The position numbers and the translations under genes were made by a program. The notes beneath the pieces were generated by a model that saw nothing but the letters and a program-made list of their open reading frames with translations, searched no databases and was not told the origin of the DNA. From Brevibacillus sp. DP1.3A (GTDB lineage Bacteria; Bacillota; Bacilli; Brevibacillales; Brevibacillaceae), in NCBI RefSeq assembly GCF_013284245.2, contig NZ_CP085876.1, positions 5,296,001 through 5,360,000 of the forward strand: a stretch of 64,000 bases of DNA, written 5' to 3'. Shown in pieces: positions 44,532-54,066 of the stretch. Numbering within the stretch: the stretch's first letter is position 1; each line of letters opens with the position of its first letter.

Positions 44532-46124
44532 TTATTTTATCTCGATAATTGGGTTCCTTATAACGATCTCCATTAAATTCAGTTCTCCACTATCTACTGC
44601 CTCTGTAAGAGCTTGAGGAAACTCCTCTGTATTTGTAACACGCCTGTATGCAACTCCAAAGCTTTGGGCAAAAAGGTTAAAATCCGGATTGGTAAAAGAA
44701 ATCTGTGTAACCGCTATATTGGCATTGCATTGGTGCTTCTCTATTAAGCTATACCGCTGGTCATTAAAGATGATGATAGTAAAGCTCAGACCCAAGCGCT
44801 TTGCGGTCTCGAGCTCCTGAGCATTCATGAGAAAGCCACCGTCTCCCGTTATGATAACAACAGGACAGTTTGGCTTGACCAAGCAGCTTGCCAAAGCGCC
44901 AGGCAGCGATGCTCCCATTGATGCAAGACCGTTGAAAATAATCGTTTGCCCTGGAAGTTTTGGCTGGTACCAGAATGATACCCAGATCTTATGCAAGCCG
45001 ACATCAGAAATCACGATGCTTTCCTTCGGTAGCTTTTTGCTTAAGGTCCACATCACCTTGTGAGGCAGATCCTGTTCTGATGGGATGGCCCGCAACTTCT
45101 TCATTCTACGTACACGAATCTTCTCATAGTCTACAGGTTCGGGTCTCCGATTTAACAGGTTTGATAATGCCTTAATCGTTTCTCGCAAATCACCCACAAG
45201 GTCCAATTCAACGGGAAAATGAGCATCAGTTTCAGCGTAGGTGGTATGAATACTCAGTACTTTACGCGATTTATCCTCGTTCCAGAATTTCGAATCAAAT
45301 TCAACAAAATCAAATCCAATAGCGATGACCAAATCTGCTTCATGCAGAGGAAGCAAACCATCAGGATCGAAACTACCGCCGACTGTGAACAGATTCAGCG
45401 GGTGATCGAAAGGCAGAAAACCTTTGGCCATAAAAGTATTGACCAATGGCAAATTCGCTTTCTCTACTAATTGTCGAATTTCTTTCCAAGCTCGACTACG
45501 AACCGCACCGTTGCCTACAAGGATGATTGGTCTCTTTGCCTCCATGATTAATTGTGCGGCTGTGTGCAGCGATGACTTGTCGGGACAAACTTTTGCTTTT
45601 CTTCCAATGGGAAGTGGTGAGCCGACTACCGTATCCCGAGCAACATCTACAGGCAGCTGCAGATGCACAGCGCCAAAACTGTCGGTTGTTGCCAGAGCAA
45701 ACGCCTTACGGATGATCTCTGGAATTGTGTGCGCGGATGCAATCTGCTGATTGTATTTTGTAATTCCTTTGTATAATTGTATCGTATCTATATTTTGATG
45801 TGATTCTTTGTGCAGCTGGCTACGATCTGTCTGACCGGTAATGGCAATCAATGGCGAGCGGTCCAAGTGAGCATTAGCCACACCTGTAATCAGATTCGTC
45901 GCGCCAGGCCCCAACGTAGCGAGACACACGCCGGGTTTTCCCGTGAGTCGACCATACACATCTGCCATAAAGGCTGCCCCTTGTTCGTGCCGCGTAACTA
46001 CAAATTGAATCGATGACCGAGATAAGGAGTCGATAAGATCAATAGTCTCTTCACCCGGGATGCCGAAAATGTACTCAACTCCCTCAGCCTCCAGACATTG
46101 CACCACAAGGTCGCTCGCTTTCAT
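44532..46124 (-). CDS. Acetolactate synthase-like TPP enzyme
   Basis: 530 residues with the three thiamine-diphosphate enzyme domains. The catalytic Glu is in TRHEQGAAFMADVYGRLTG; the TPP/Mg motif is GDGGFLMNAQELETAKRLGL followed by IIIFND. The sequence is close to catabolic acetolactate synthase (AlsS) and other large-subunit enzymes converting pyruvate to acetolactate. No small subunit or acetolactate decarboxylase gene adjoins, so another 2-oxo acid substrate is possible. GGAGGAG before the ATG. A 184-bp gap separates it from the hydrolase gene upstream. Confidence 0.85.
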   Translation of the reverse strand: MKASDLVVQCLEAEGVEYIFGIPGEETIDLIDSLSRSSIQFVVTRHEQGAAFMADVYGRLTGKPGVCLATLGPGATNLITGVANAHLDRSPLIAITGQTDRSQLHKESHQNIDTIQLYKGITKYNQQIASAHTIPEIIRKAFALATTDSFGAVHLQLPVDVARDTVVGSPLPIGRKAKVCPDKSSLHTAAQLIMEAKRPIILVGNGAVRSRAWKEIRQLVEKANLPLVNTFMAKGFLPFDHPLNLFTVGGSFDPDGLLPLHEADLVIAIGFDFVEFDSKFWNEDKSRKVLSIHTTYAETDAHFPVELDLVGDLRETIKALSNLLNRRPEPVDYEKIRVRRMKKLRAIPSEQDLPHKVMWTLSKKLPKESIVISDVGLHKIWVSFWYQPKLPGQTIIFNGLASMGASLPGALASCLVKPNCPVVIITGDGGFLMNAQELETAKRLGLSFTIIIFNDQRYSLIEKHQCNANIAVTQISFTNPDFNLFAQSFGVAYRRVTNTEEFPQALTEAVDSGELNLMEIVIRNPIIEIK

Positions 46125-46308
46125 ATGGCTCCTCCATTATTAGTCTTTTGGTGGATTACATCTATTTTTCGTATGCAAAGTTCAATTTTATTCATTTGTT
46201 GATCCAACTGGAGTATACGTGTCATTCATGATCTGTAAAAATCTTTGAACAGACCCGCAAGAGAGCCAGTTTTTCAAAGGGGCCATCCCACGGGTCACCG
46301 TTCAGCTG

Positions 46309-47193
46309 TTATTGCACGCCGCTTTCCAATTCCTTTATTCGCTCACCTAAAAATCGCTTAATTAACGCTACGCTGATTTCCAAATCTTCTTCCAAAGGAA
46401 AATGACCCGTATTGAGCAGATGAACCTCAACATCTTTTAAGTCCTTTTGGTAAGCCAACGCCCCATCCGGACCAAAGAACATATCATTTTTTCCCCAAGC
46501 AACCAATGTCGGAGGCTGGTAGGTCCGGAAATACTCATGCCAACTCGGATATTGTTTCAAATTGTTTTGATAATCATAGAGCAGGGCAAGCTGGATCTCG
46601 CTATTCCCAGGTCGCTCCAGCACATATTGGTCCAAATTCCAACTGTCTGGGCTGATTTTTTCCGGGTTGCGTGTCCCGTTTACATACTGATGTTTTGTGA
46701 ACTCTGGTTTCAGCAGACCTAAAACATTGTTGATAGAGGCATCATCAGCCGGATTTTCCCAATACGTCCGTACGGGAGCCCACGAAGATAGCAAGCCTTC
46801 TTCGTATGCATTTCCGTTTTGAGAGATAATGGCTTGGACTCGTTCTGGATGTTTGACAGCCAATCTGAATCCGACTGGCGCCCCATAATCGTGGACATAA
46901 ATGCTGTATTTCTTCAATTGGAGCTGCTCGACAAATGCATCCATAACATCGGCCAAATTGTCGAAGGTATAGGCAAATTCGGCCGTAGAAGGCTGATCAC
47001 TGTTACCGAAACCAGGATAGTCAGGTGCAATGATATGGTATTCATCAGAGAGCTCGGCAATTAAGTTGCGGTACATGTGAGAAGAAGATGGAAACCCATG
47101 GAGCAACAAAATGGTCGGGTTCTCTTGATTCCCAGCCTCCCGATAAAAAATGGCGAGACCGTCCACACATTCTGTTTTGTAATATACTGTCAT
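46309..47193 (-). CDS. Alpha/beta hydrolase (haloalkane dehalogenase/epoxide hydrolase type)
   Basis: 294 residues from ATG 47193 (GAGGTG upstream). Oxyanion HGFPSSSHMYRN, nucleophile elbow VHDYGAPVGF with an Asp nucleophile, and the catalytic His in NTGHFPLEED. Asp rather than Ser points to haloalkane dehalogenase or epoxide hydrolase chemistry. Third gene of a TetR-controlled operon after two DUF1348 proteins, together suggesting detoxification. Confidence 0.85.
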   Translation of the reverse strand: MTVYYKTECVDGLAIFYREAGNQENPTILLLHGFPSSSHMYRNLIAELSDEYHIIAPDYPGFGNSDQPSTAEFAYTFDNLADVMDAFVEQLQLKKYSIYVHDYGAPVGFRLAVKHPERVQAIISQNGNAYEEGLLSSWAPVRTYWENPADDASINNVLGLLKPEFTKHQYVNGTRNPEKISPDSWNLDQYVLERPGNSEIQLALLYDYQNNLKQYPSWHEYFRTYQPPTLVAWGKNDMFFGPDGALAYQKDLKDVEVHLLNTGHFPLEEDLEISVALIKRFLGERIKELESGVQ

Positions 47194-47244
47194 CGTTTTC
47201 ACCTCATTTCCGTGGTTTTGGAACACGCTGCTATTTCCCGATGG

Positions 47245-47658
47245 TTATTTGTAACGCCGATCATTTTCGTTAATCGGATAATCGTTTCCACTCATATCCC
47301 GTCTTCTCATAAGACCGTCTTCATCATATTCCCAAAGCTCATTCCCATGGCATCTCATCCATTGACCAGTTTCTGCATCACGGTACTCATACTCAAAACG
47401 AACCGCAATCCGGTTGTCCGTGTAGCACCAAAGCTCTTTCATGAGTTTATAGTCCTGCTCCCTTGCCCATTTCTTCGTCAAAAAAGCTTTAATATTCTCG
47501 CGACCTGTAAAAAACTCTGTGCGGTTGCGCCAGTTGGAGTCAACGGTATACCCTAGTGACACGCGTTCCGGATCGCGAGAGTTCCAAGCATCTTCGGCAA
47601 ATTTTACTTTTGCCAACGCGGATTCAAGTGTGAACGGTGGTCGAATGTCTTTACTCAT
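47245..47658 (-). CDS. DUF1348 (NTF2/SnoaL-like) protein, copy 2
   Basis: 137 residues. The DUF1348 core is complete: AEDAWNSRDPERVSLGYTVDSNWRNRTEFFTGRE, then AVRFEYEYRD and GQWMRCHGNELWEYDEDGLM. The NTF2-like fold forms a small-molecule pocket; function unknown. It is a tandem paralog of the next gene, about 85% identical by eye. Confidence 0.9.
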   Translation of the reverse strand: MSKDIRPPFTLESALAKVKFAEDAWNSRDPERVSLGYTVDSNWRNRTEFFTGRENIKAFLTKKWAREQDYKLMKELWCYTDNRIAVRFEYEYRDAETGQWMRCHGNELWEYDEDGLMRRRDMSGNDYPINENDRRYK

Positions 47659-47695
47659 TTTTTATCATCCTTTTTATTTTTTATAGTTCAAACCA

Positions 47696-48109
47696 TTATT
47701 TGAATTTACGATCCGCCTCTTTGATAGGAAAATCATTCCCCGTCATATCCCGTCTCTTCATGAGACCATCCTCGGCAAACTCCCAGTATTCATTTCCATG
47801 GCATCGCATCCACTGACCTGTATTTGCATCACGATATTCGTACTCAAAACGCACTGCAATCCGATTGTCCGTGTAGCACCAAAGTTCCTTCTTAAGTTTG
47901 TAGTCCAGCTCTCTAGCCCACTTATTTGTCAAAAACGTCTTGATAGCCTCTCGGCCGGTAAAGAATTCTGTGCGATTATGCCAATTGGAATCAACGGAGT
48001 ATCCCAAAGATACCCGCTCCGGATTGCGAGAATTCCAAGCATCCTCAGCAAACTGCACTTTTGCCAATGCAGACTCCTTTGTAAACGGTGGTCGAATGTC
48101 CTTGCTCAT
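47696..48109 (-). CDS. DUF1348 (NTF2/SnoaL-like) protein, copy 1
   Basis: 137 residues from ATG 48109 (GGGGAG upstream); a longer frame to 48199 covers the promoter and is unlikely. Same fold and motifs as copy 2. First gene of the operon reading on to the hydrolase. The promoter and operator are 60 bp upstream; the remaining gap to the next plus-strand gene (48200-48414) shows nothing else. Confidence 0.9.
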   Translation of the reverse strand: MSKDIRPPFTKESALAKVQFAEDAWNSRNPERVSLGYSVDSNWHNRTEFFTGREAIKTFLTNKWARELDYKLKKELWCYTDNRIAVRFEYEYRDANTGQWMRCHGNEYWEFAEDGLMKRRDMTGNDFPIKEADRKFK

Positions 48110-48170
48110 GGTAGATCTCCCCTTCGTTTGTTGAATGTTGGTGGAGGCGCATCCGCTCTCCTTGAATTTT

Positions 48171-48199
48171 AGTATACAGACAGGTCTGTCTAAAATCAA
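48171..48199 (-). promoter_or_regulatory. TetR-type promoter-operator of the DUF1348 operon
   Basis: -35 TTGATT (48194-48199), 17-bp spacer, -10 TATACT (48171-48176). The spacer contains the palindrome AGACAG-GT-CTGTCT (48178-48191), a typical TetR operator. Confidence 0.8.
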
Positions 48200-48414
48200 A
48201 TAATATTTTCTCGTCCATTAATCCGAGAAGCGAGCAACCTCCTCGCACCCTAGCATTTACCTGTTACTGATTTGTAGGATTTATGTCGATAGTCTGTAAC
48301 CAATGCATCCACACTATCGTACATAATGAACGTGTAGCAAGGACAAGCACAAGATACAGCACACTACACATTACATCATGATCAGTCAGCAAGACTGGGG
48401 AGGAGATTCATCAC

Positions 48415-49485
48415 ATGAAACACATGAAACACTTGAACAAACTCGTAACAGGAACTGTACTTACTTCCGTACTTTTCACTGGAGGGTATGCAATTACAGC
48501 AGATGCAAGCAACACAACTGCTACAACAAAAGGCTTGCAAGAGATTACGAAAAAAACAGCAGACGTAACGGGTGACAAGACCGCAGACACAGTCGTTCTG
48601 TACGGGAATAAAGAGAAAAACAGCCCATACGTTAAGGACCTCACTATCAAAGTAACAGATGGCAAAACGAAGCAATCTTTTAACATCGACGTGAAGGACA
48701 ACGGCTACGAGCCGAAGCTCTCCGTTCAAGATTTCACTTACGATAAAAAAGGCGAGATCATGGTTACTGCAAGCACTGGCGGAAGCGGTGGCTACACAAC
48801 CAATCACATCTACAACATTAAAGATGGAAAAGCGAAAGAGCTCAGCCTGCCAGGTCTGGATAAAAACAAAGCGGGTGTAGTCGGAGCGGACTTCGTAGAA
48901 CTGAAACCAATCGATCTAAACAAAAATGGTCTCTATGTACTGGAAGGCACAGAGCGTCTGACTGGTGATTACAATGCAGATGTTCGCGGCTACCTCAAAT
49001 CCAAATGGAAGTGGAACCAAACCAAATGGGAATTGATGAGTGCCAACTTCGAACCAGCTGTAAAACCACTCGAAGTCTATCATGATACTTTCAAAAGCCA
49101 AGACTCTGCCTTTGCTTTTAAAGGTCCAAAATCTTGGAACGGCAACATCCTTGTTGAGGAAAAAACTGGCCCAAATGCAGACGAATACTTGCCAGAAGCA
49201 AAGAGTGTAACCCGCTTCATCTTCAATGCTGACAAAGCGGAAGATCGTACACCTGTTGTGGTTATCACCGCGTTTGACCTGAATGACTGGAAAAAACTGA
49301 ACAACCCGGACGAGCCGCCAGTCGGCACCGAAATTGCACGTAACCAAGCAACCAACACGGTTTATGTAGCAAGCTTGCCACAAGATACGGTATTTGATCC
49401 AGCAAGCAAAGAAGGGAAGAAATTCATCCCTCTGATGATGTCTCTGGACCAAGTAAAACAAGCGTTTACGCTGGTAAAACGATAA
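48415..49485 (+). CDS. Secreted protein of unknown function
   Basis: 356 residues with a Sec signal peptide (about 1-31, ending TADA). The mature part is Lys/Asp-rich; residues about 45-200 look like FG-GAP/VCBS-type beta segments (DVTGDKTADTVVLYG, GYTTNHIYNIKDG) and the rest is unassigned. GGGGAGGAG before the ATG. Monocistronic with a strong terminator. Not recognised. Confidence 0.8.
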   Translation: MKHMKHLNKLVTGTVLTSVLFTGGYAITADASNTTATTKGLQEITKKTADVTGDKTADTVVLYGNKEKNSPYVKDLTIKVTDGKTKQSFNIDVKDNGYEPKLSVQDFTYDKKGEIMVTASTGGSGGYTTNHIYNIKDGKAKELSLPGLDKNKAGVVGADFVELKPIDLNKNGLYVLEGTERLTGDYNADVRGYLKSKWKWNQTKWELMSANFEPAVKPLEVYHDTFKSQDSAFAFKGPKSWNGNILVEEKTGPNADEYLPEAKSVTRFIFNADKAEDRTPVVVITAFDLNDWKKLNNPDEPPVGTEIARNQATNTVYVASLPQDTVFDPASKEGKKFIPLMMSLDQVKQAFTLVKR

Positions 49486-49505
49486 TTCATACGCATCTCT
49501 CCACG

Positions 49506-49544
49506 AACAATCCCTTTGCCACTCTCATTGGCAAAGGGATTGTT
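49506..49544 (+). terminator. Terminator of the secreted-protein gene
   Basis: A perfect 16-bp stem: AACAATCCCTTTGCCA (49506-49521) with TGGCAAAGGGATTGTT (49529-49544), then TTCGTTTT. Confidence 0.92.
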
Positions 49545-49587
49545 TTCGTTTTATTGAGTTTTTACGAGGCAAAACCATTCTCTTTTT

Positions 49588-49980
49588 TCACCTCAGCTTC
49601 TCAAGTCTTTTTTGCTTCTCCTCTTTTTCAGCTGGATCCAGGTACTCGAAAAGACCAATGCGATTCCCCCATGGATCGGCAAACGTCCCCCACTTGACCG
49701 GCACTTCTTCGCGTTGGAAAATCTCAAACCGCTCGATTTGAAGCTCGTTGATCAGTCTTTCTCTTTCCGACTCGATATCAACCACAGCAAATCGCACGGG
49801 ACCGCTTCCTTCCGCTGGTGTCCCCTCTGCCAGCTGCAGCCAACACCCAGGCAGTACTTCCCACTCAGCAAATCCTTCATGTGGAACAAAATCCGGCTCT
49901 CTTTGCAAAAAGCTCTGGTACCAGGCATGTCCTTTGGTGAAATTAGAAGTACGCAATTGAAACGTCATCTCATGGATCAT
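49588..49980 (-). CDS. VOC-family (glyoxalase-like) protein
   Basis: 130 residues. Beta-alpha-beta repeats with MTFQLRTSNFTKGHAWYQSFLQ at the front and GTFADPWGNRIGLFEYLDP at the end, the classic glyoxalase/bleomycin-resistance fold, holding a metal or small molecule. AGGAGG before the ATG. Substrate unknown. Confidence 0.85.
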   Translation of the reverse strand: MIHEMTFQLRTSNFTKGHAWYQSFLQREPDFVPHEGFAEWEVLPGCWLQLAEGTPAEGSGPVRFAVVDIESERERLINELQIERFEIFQREEVPVKWGTFADPWGNRIGLFEYLDPAEKEEKQKRLEKLR

Positions 49981-50060
49981 GGAAAGGCCTCCTGTTCTCT
50001 GAAATTTCCATCCATTATTTCACAATCCTTGCACCACTTTCTAGAGAACAGAACAAAAAA

Positions 50061-50081
50061 ACCCCCGACTCAAGTCGAGGG
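50061..50081 (-). terminator. Terminator of the purine permease gene
   Basis: CCCCCGACT-CA-AGTCGAGGG hairpin with a T-run in the leftward direction. Confidence 0.82.
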
Positions 50082-50093
50082 AAAACTACTCTT

Positions 50094-51386
50094 TTATGTG
50101 AATATCGGCAGCATGAGATTCAGCAAGAACAATCCGGCGATGACGTACATGAGCGCAGGCACTTCGCGACGTTTGCCCAATGCGAGCTTCATAAGCGGAT
50201 ACGCCACGAATCCAAACGCAATTCCATCTACAATGCTGTAGGACAACGGGATAATCGCGATGATCAAAAAGGCAGGGAAGCCTTCCGAGAAGTCCTTCAG
50301 ATTGATATTCTGTACATTTTGCAGCATCAGTGCGCCAATGATGATGAGCACTGGGGCAATAGCTCCATCCGGAATCATTTTGATGACAGGAAGCAAACCG
50401 AGCGAGAGCAGGAACAAGGTACCTGTTACAAGTGCGGTCAGTCCCGTCCTTCCTCCTGCTGCGATTCCTGCCGCGGTCTCCACCGTCGAAACTGTCGGAC
50501 TGGTTCCCAAAATGCCAGAGATGGCAGCCGACAACGCATTTGCTTGCAGCGAGCGGCCGAACTTCTCCGGCTGTCCAAGCATCGAGGTATGTCCATGAAT
50601 CAAGCCAATATTTTCAAAGACGATGACCATCGCCAATGAGAAGGTCGCGATCCAAAATGGCAACGCCCAAATGGCAGAAAAGGAAAGACCCGCAAATACG
50701 CTTCCATAATCCGCAAACGAAAACGATCCTCCTCCTCCTGGCTCGACAATCCCGAACAAAAAGCCAAGTCCTGTACCAACCGTAATTCCGATCAAGAAGT
50801 TGCCCGGCACATTGCGAACAAACAAAATCAACGTAACAATCAAAGTAATCAGCATGACGATCACATGCGGGCTGGACAAGTCACCCAGCGCTACAAATGT
50901 AGACGGATTCATGACGATCAGCCCGCCTTTTTGCAGACCGATGAAGGTCAAGAACAACCCAATCCCTACGGTAATCGCTTCTTTTAGCGAAGCGGGAATC
51001 GCATTGGACAATATCGTCGCAGCCTTGGTAAAGGCAATCACAGTAAAGATCAGACCCGAAACAAAAACTGCAGCTAATGCTTCCTGCCAAGTGAGGCCCA
51101 TCGATTGGCATAACGTGAACGTAAACAGGGCGTTGATCCCCATTCCGGGAACCAGAATAATCGGAGCATTTGCCCAAAAGGCCATAAGAAGTGACCCGAT
51201 AAATGCCGTCAATACAGTCGCCAGAATGCCTGCTTCCATCGGTATTCCAGCATCATTTAAAATCGAAGCGTTTACGGCAACAATGTAGACAATGGTGACA
51301 AAGCCAATAAATCCGGCGATGAGTTCCCTTTGAAACGTCGTGTCGTAAGCGCGCAAGTGAAATAGCTTTTCCATCCACGTACGCAC
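50094..51386 (-). CDS. NCS2-family purine permease (PbuG/PbuO-like)
   Basis: 430 residues, about 12-14 hydrophobic segments. Family motifs: GFVTIVYIVAVNASILNDAG, NAPIILVPGMGINALFTFTLCQSMGLTWQEALAAVF, and GTSPTVSTVETAAGIAAGGRTGLTA. Members take up guanine, hypoxanthine or adenine by proton symport. GTG start with AAGGGG upstream. I see no purine riboswitch in the leader; a LysR gene is divergent, with half-sites in between. Confidence 0.9.
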   Translation of the reverse strand: MRTWMEKLFHLRAYDTTFQRELIAGFIGFVTIVYIVAVNASILNDAGIPMEAGILATVLTAFIGSLLMAFWANAPIILVPGMGINALFTFTLCQSMGLTWQEALAAVFVSGLIFTVIAFTKAATILSNAIPASLKEAITVGIGLFLTFIGLQKGGLIVMNPSTFVALGDLSSPHVIVMLITLIVTLILFVRNVPGNFLIGITVGTGLGFLFGIVEPGGGGSFSFADYGSVFAGLSFSAIWALPFWIATFSLAMVIVFENIGLIHGHTSMLGQPEKFGRSLQANALSAAISGILGTSPTVSTVETAAGIAAGGRTGLTALVTGTLFLLSLGLLPVIKMIPDGAIAPVLIIIGALMLQNVQNINLKDFSEGFPAFLIIAIIPLSYSIVDGIAFGFVAYPLMKLALGKRREVPALMYVIAGLFLLNLMLPIFT

Positions 51387-51462
51387 GGATTTCCCCTTCT
51401 TTCCTTTATGTCTATTCCATGAAGTGAAGATTCACAGGAAACATGCTATCATAGCTTCATCA

Positions 51463-51508
51463 ATATGAAAAATATCCATAAAATCTAATTTTCATATCAT
51501 TTTCATAT
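51463..51508. promoter_or_regulatory. LysR-type half-sites in a divergent promoter region
   Basis: ATATGAAAA (51463-51471) forms a perfect 9-bp inverted pair with TTTTCATAT (51489-51497), and TTTTCATAT repeats at 51500-51508. Confidence 0.5.
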
Positions 51509-51542
51509 GGAACCATTCTCGTAAGGAAAGAAGGCATTGTGT

Positions 51543-52415
51543 GTGGATATTCGGCAACTGCGTTACTTTATCGCCATAGCAGAGGAAGGTCAAATAACGG
51601 GGGCGGCTAAAAGACTGAACATGGCCCAGCCACCTTTGAGTCAGCAGCTGAAGCAAATGGAGGAGGAGCTCGGGGTCATGCTCATTGAGCGCTCAGGAAA
51701 ACAAATGATCCTGACAGAAGCAGGCGTCACTCTCTATAAACAGGCGCTCAATATCGTTCATCAAATGGAGGAAGCTCTCTCCGAGGTCAAAGAAACAGGC
51801 GAAGGCATTCGGGGGACGTTGTCCATCGGTGTCAGTGCACTGTCGGCCTACCGCCTGCCAGAACAAATTCGTGTGTTTCAGCAAAAGTATCCGCTCATTA
51901 CGTATAAAATCTGGAAAGGCGATACGCAGCTCCTCAATCAGTGGCTGGAGCGCAGAACCATAGAAGTCGCTATCGTACGCCTTCCCCACTCGTTGAACAA
52001 CTGCACCATGATTCCGTTGGAGGAAGAGGATTTTGTGCTCATCGTTCCTGCCACCTCCCCCTATGCCGATCGTAAGGAAATCGAAATGCGCGAGATCGCG
52101 GAGCTTCCGCTCATTATGCCGAGCACGCCAGGATTGGGCATCTACGACTTGATTATCAAAGAGTTCTCCCGTCTAGGCGTGGAACCGCACGTCATCTGCG
52201 AGTGCCCGGACATCTCTCTCATCGTCAGCATGGTCGCCTCCTCGGTCGGTTCCTCCATCGTCCCCATCTCGGCATGGGAGACTCATCAGAGCGAACAAAT
52301 TCGCGGGATTCGCCTCTCCGGAACTTCCATTTATTCTTCCGCTGCTGTCGTTTGGCAGTCTGGACGCCATCTGTCCAAAGCAGCGAATCGGTTTATCGAG
52401 ACGTTTTCATCGTAA
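51543..52415 (+). CDS. LysR-family transcriptional regulator
   Basis: 290 residues from GTG 51543, eight bases after AAGAAGG, giving the usual family start MDIRQLRYFIAIAEEGQITGAAKRL. The HTH is at about 15-60, the PBP-like effector domain at about 90-290. It lies between a divergent purine permease and a downstream BCCT transporter; either could be the target. Confidence 0.93.
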   Translation: MDIRQLRYFIAIAEEGQITGAAKRLNMAQPPLSQQLKQMEEELGVMLIERSGKQMILTEAGVTLYKQALNIVHQMEEALSEVKETGEGIRGTLSIGVSALSAYRLPEQIRVFQQKYPLITYKIWKGDTQLLNQWLERRTIEVAIVRLPHSLNNCTMIPLEEEDFVLIVPATSPYADRKEIEMREIAELPLIMPSTPGLGIYDLIIKEFSRLGVEPHVICECPDISLIVSMVASSVGSSIVPISAWETHQSEQIRGIRLSGTSIYSSAAVVWQSGRHLSKAANRFIETFSS

Positions 52416-52509
52416 CTCCATTCAGGGGCGGTCACATCCGGAATAATCTTGGAAATCCCGCGGGATGATAAACTATTACCATTTCTTGTAGATTCCCGGG
52501 AGGATAAAG

Positions 52510-54033
52510 ATGACTTTCCTGATATCCTTGGTCATTGTATTTGTCATTGTGCTGTTCGGCGCGATTACTCCTGAGCTTTTCGCCTCTGCGGCTTCCCATG
52601 TACTGAAAGTGACCACAACGAATTTTGGCTGGTTTTATTTAATCGTGACTTTCGGTTTTCTGATCTTTTGCATCTTCCTTGCCTTTAGCAGATACGGACA
52701 AATCCCTTTGGGGAACGACGATGACGAGCCGGAATATTCACTGCCTACCTGGTTTGCCATGTTGTTTTCTGCTGGGATGGGGATTGGTCTTGTCTTTTGG
52801 GGAGTGGCGGAGCCCGTCTCTCATTACTTCTCTCCACCAGCAGGTGTGGCTGGACAAACGACCGAAGCCGCACAAACTGCTCTGCGGTATGCGTTTTTTC
52901 ACTGGGGGCTGCATCCTTGGGGGATCTATGCTCTCATCGCTCTCGCTCTCGCGTATTTTCAATTTCGCAAAGGGGCGAAGGGCTTGATCTCCTCCACCTT
53001 TGGCCCACTGCTTGGTGAACGCATACACGGACCGATCGGAAAAGGGATCGATATTCTCGCTGTCATCGCCACGGCATTCGGTGTCGCAACCTCACTTGGC
53101 CTCGGAACTCTACAAATAAACGGAGGATTGTCTCACCTCTTTGGATTGCCGTCCAACACCACCGTGCAAATCGTGATCATTTCCATTATTACGGTACTAT
53201 TTCTACTCTCGGCTACGACAGGACTGGATCGGGGAATCAAGTATTTAAGCAATACGAATCTGGTATTGGCCTTGTTGCTCCTCCTGCTGACGCTCGTATT
53301 GGGACCAACCTCGTTTATTTTTGACGCCTTCACCAGCACGCTGGGCAGTTATTTGAACAATCTCATCTCGATGAGCTTGCGGCTGACCCCTTTTACACAA
53401 GGGACATGGGTAGCCAACTGGACGCTGTTTTACTGGTCGTGGTGGATTGCCTGGGCGCCGTTCGTCGGCATGTTTATCGCACGCGTCTCCAAAGGTCGCA
53501 CGATCAAGGAATTCGTCATTTGCGTGATGCTCGTTCCGAGTTTGTTGAGCTTCATTTGGTTTTCGGTGTTTGGCGGGACGGCGCTTCATCTCGAGATTTT
53601 TGATCAAGCAGCTATAGGGGCAGCAGTACAACGTGACATCTCGACTGCTTTGTTCCTCGCACTTGAGCAGTTGCCCATGGGATACATCCTCGCTGTCGTT
53701 GCGATTCTTTTGATCATCACGTTTTTTATCACATCGGCGGATTCAGCTATTTTCGTACTCGGCATGCTGTCTTCTGATGGCAACCTGGACCCGTCGAATC
53801 GGGTAAAAATCACCTGGGGCATCCTCCAATCCGCTATCGCGATCGTTCTATTGTTAAGCGGCGGCTTAGAAGGTCTGCAAACAGCCTCTATTGTGGCAGC
53901 GCTGCCTTTTACCGTCATCATGGTCCTGATGTGCTTTTCTCTTGTCATGGCATTGCAGGAAGAAGACCGGATTGCGAAAAAGAAACGGAAGGATCAGCAG
54001 AAGAAGCTGGAGAGGTTGTTGAAGGAGTTGTAA
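52510..54033 (+). CDS. BCCT-family transporter (glycine betaine/choline type, OpuD-like)
   Basis: 507 residues, 12 hydrophobic segments. Family run YWSWWIAWAPFVGMFIARVSKGRTIKEF with the aromatic substrate box, and MGIGLVFWGVAEPVSHY. Sodium- or proton-coupled uptake of betaine-type osmolytes. GGGAGG before the ATG. A perfect ATCCCGCGGGAT palindrome is at 52455-52466, 50 bp upstream. The C-terminal tail is Lys/Glu-rich, as in osmoregulated members. Confidence 0.9.
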   Translation: MTFLISLVIVFVIVLFGAITPELFASAASHVLKVTTTNFGWFYLIVTFGFLIFCIFLAFSRYGQIPLGNDDDEPEYSLPTWFAMLFSAGMGIGLVFWGVAEPVSHYFSPPAGVAGQTTEAAQTALRYAFFHWGLHPWGIYALIALALAYFQFRKGAKGLISSTFGPLLGERIHGPIGKGIDILAVIATAFGVATSLGLGTLQINGGLSHLFGLPSNTTVQIVIISIITVLFLLSATTGLDRGIKYLSNTNLVLALLLLLLTLVLGPTSFIFDAFTSTLGSYLNNLISMSLRLTPFTQGTWVANWTLFYWSWWIAWAPFVGMFIARVSKGRTIKEFVICVMLVPSLLSFIWFSVFGGTALHLEIFDQAAIGAAVQRDISTALFLALEQLPMGYILAVVAILLIITFFITSADSAIFVLGMLSSDGNLDPSNRVKITWGILQSAIAIVLLLSGGLEGLQTASIVAALPFTVIMVLMCFSLVMALQEEDRIAKKKRKDQQKKLERLLKEL

Positions 54034-54065
54034 AAAGGAGGACGCTATCCATCGCGTCCCCCTTT
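54034..54065. terminator. Bidirectional terminator
   Basis: AAAGGAGGACGC pairs with GCGTCCCCCTTT; serves the BCCT and DUF523 genes, which converge here. Confidence 0.75.
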
Positions 54066-54066
54066 G

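Noticed and set aside
51387..51540. Purine riboswitch before the NCS2 permease gene
   Set aside because: The conserved junction and loop sequences of the purine aptamer are not present.
52455..52466. ATCCCGCGGGAT palindrome as an operator of the BCCT gene
   Set aside because: A single 12-bp GC-rich palindrome can occur by chance and no regulator is known for it; noted only in the gene entry.
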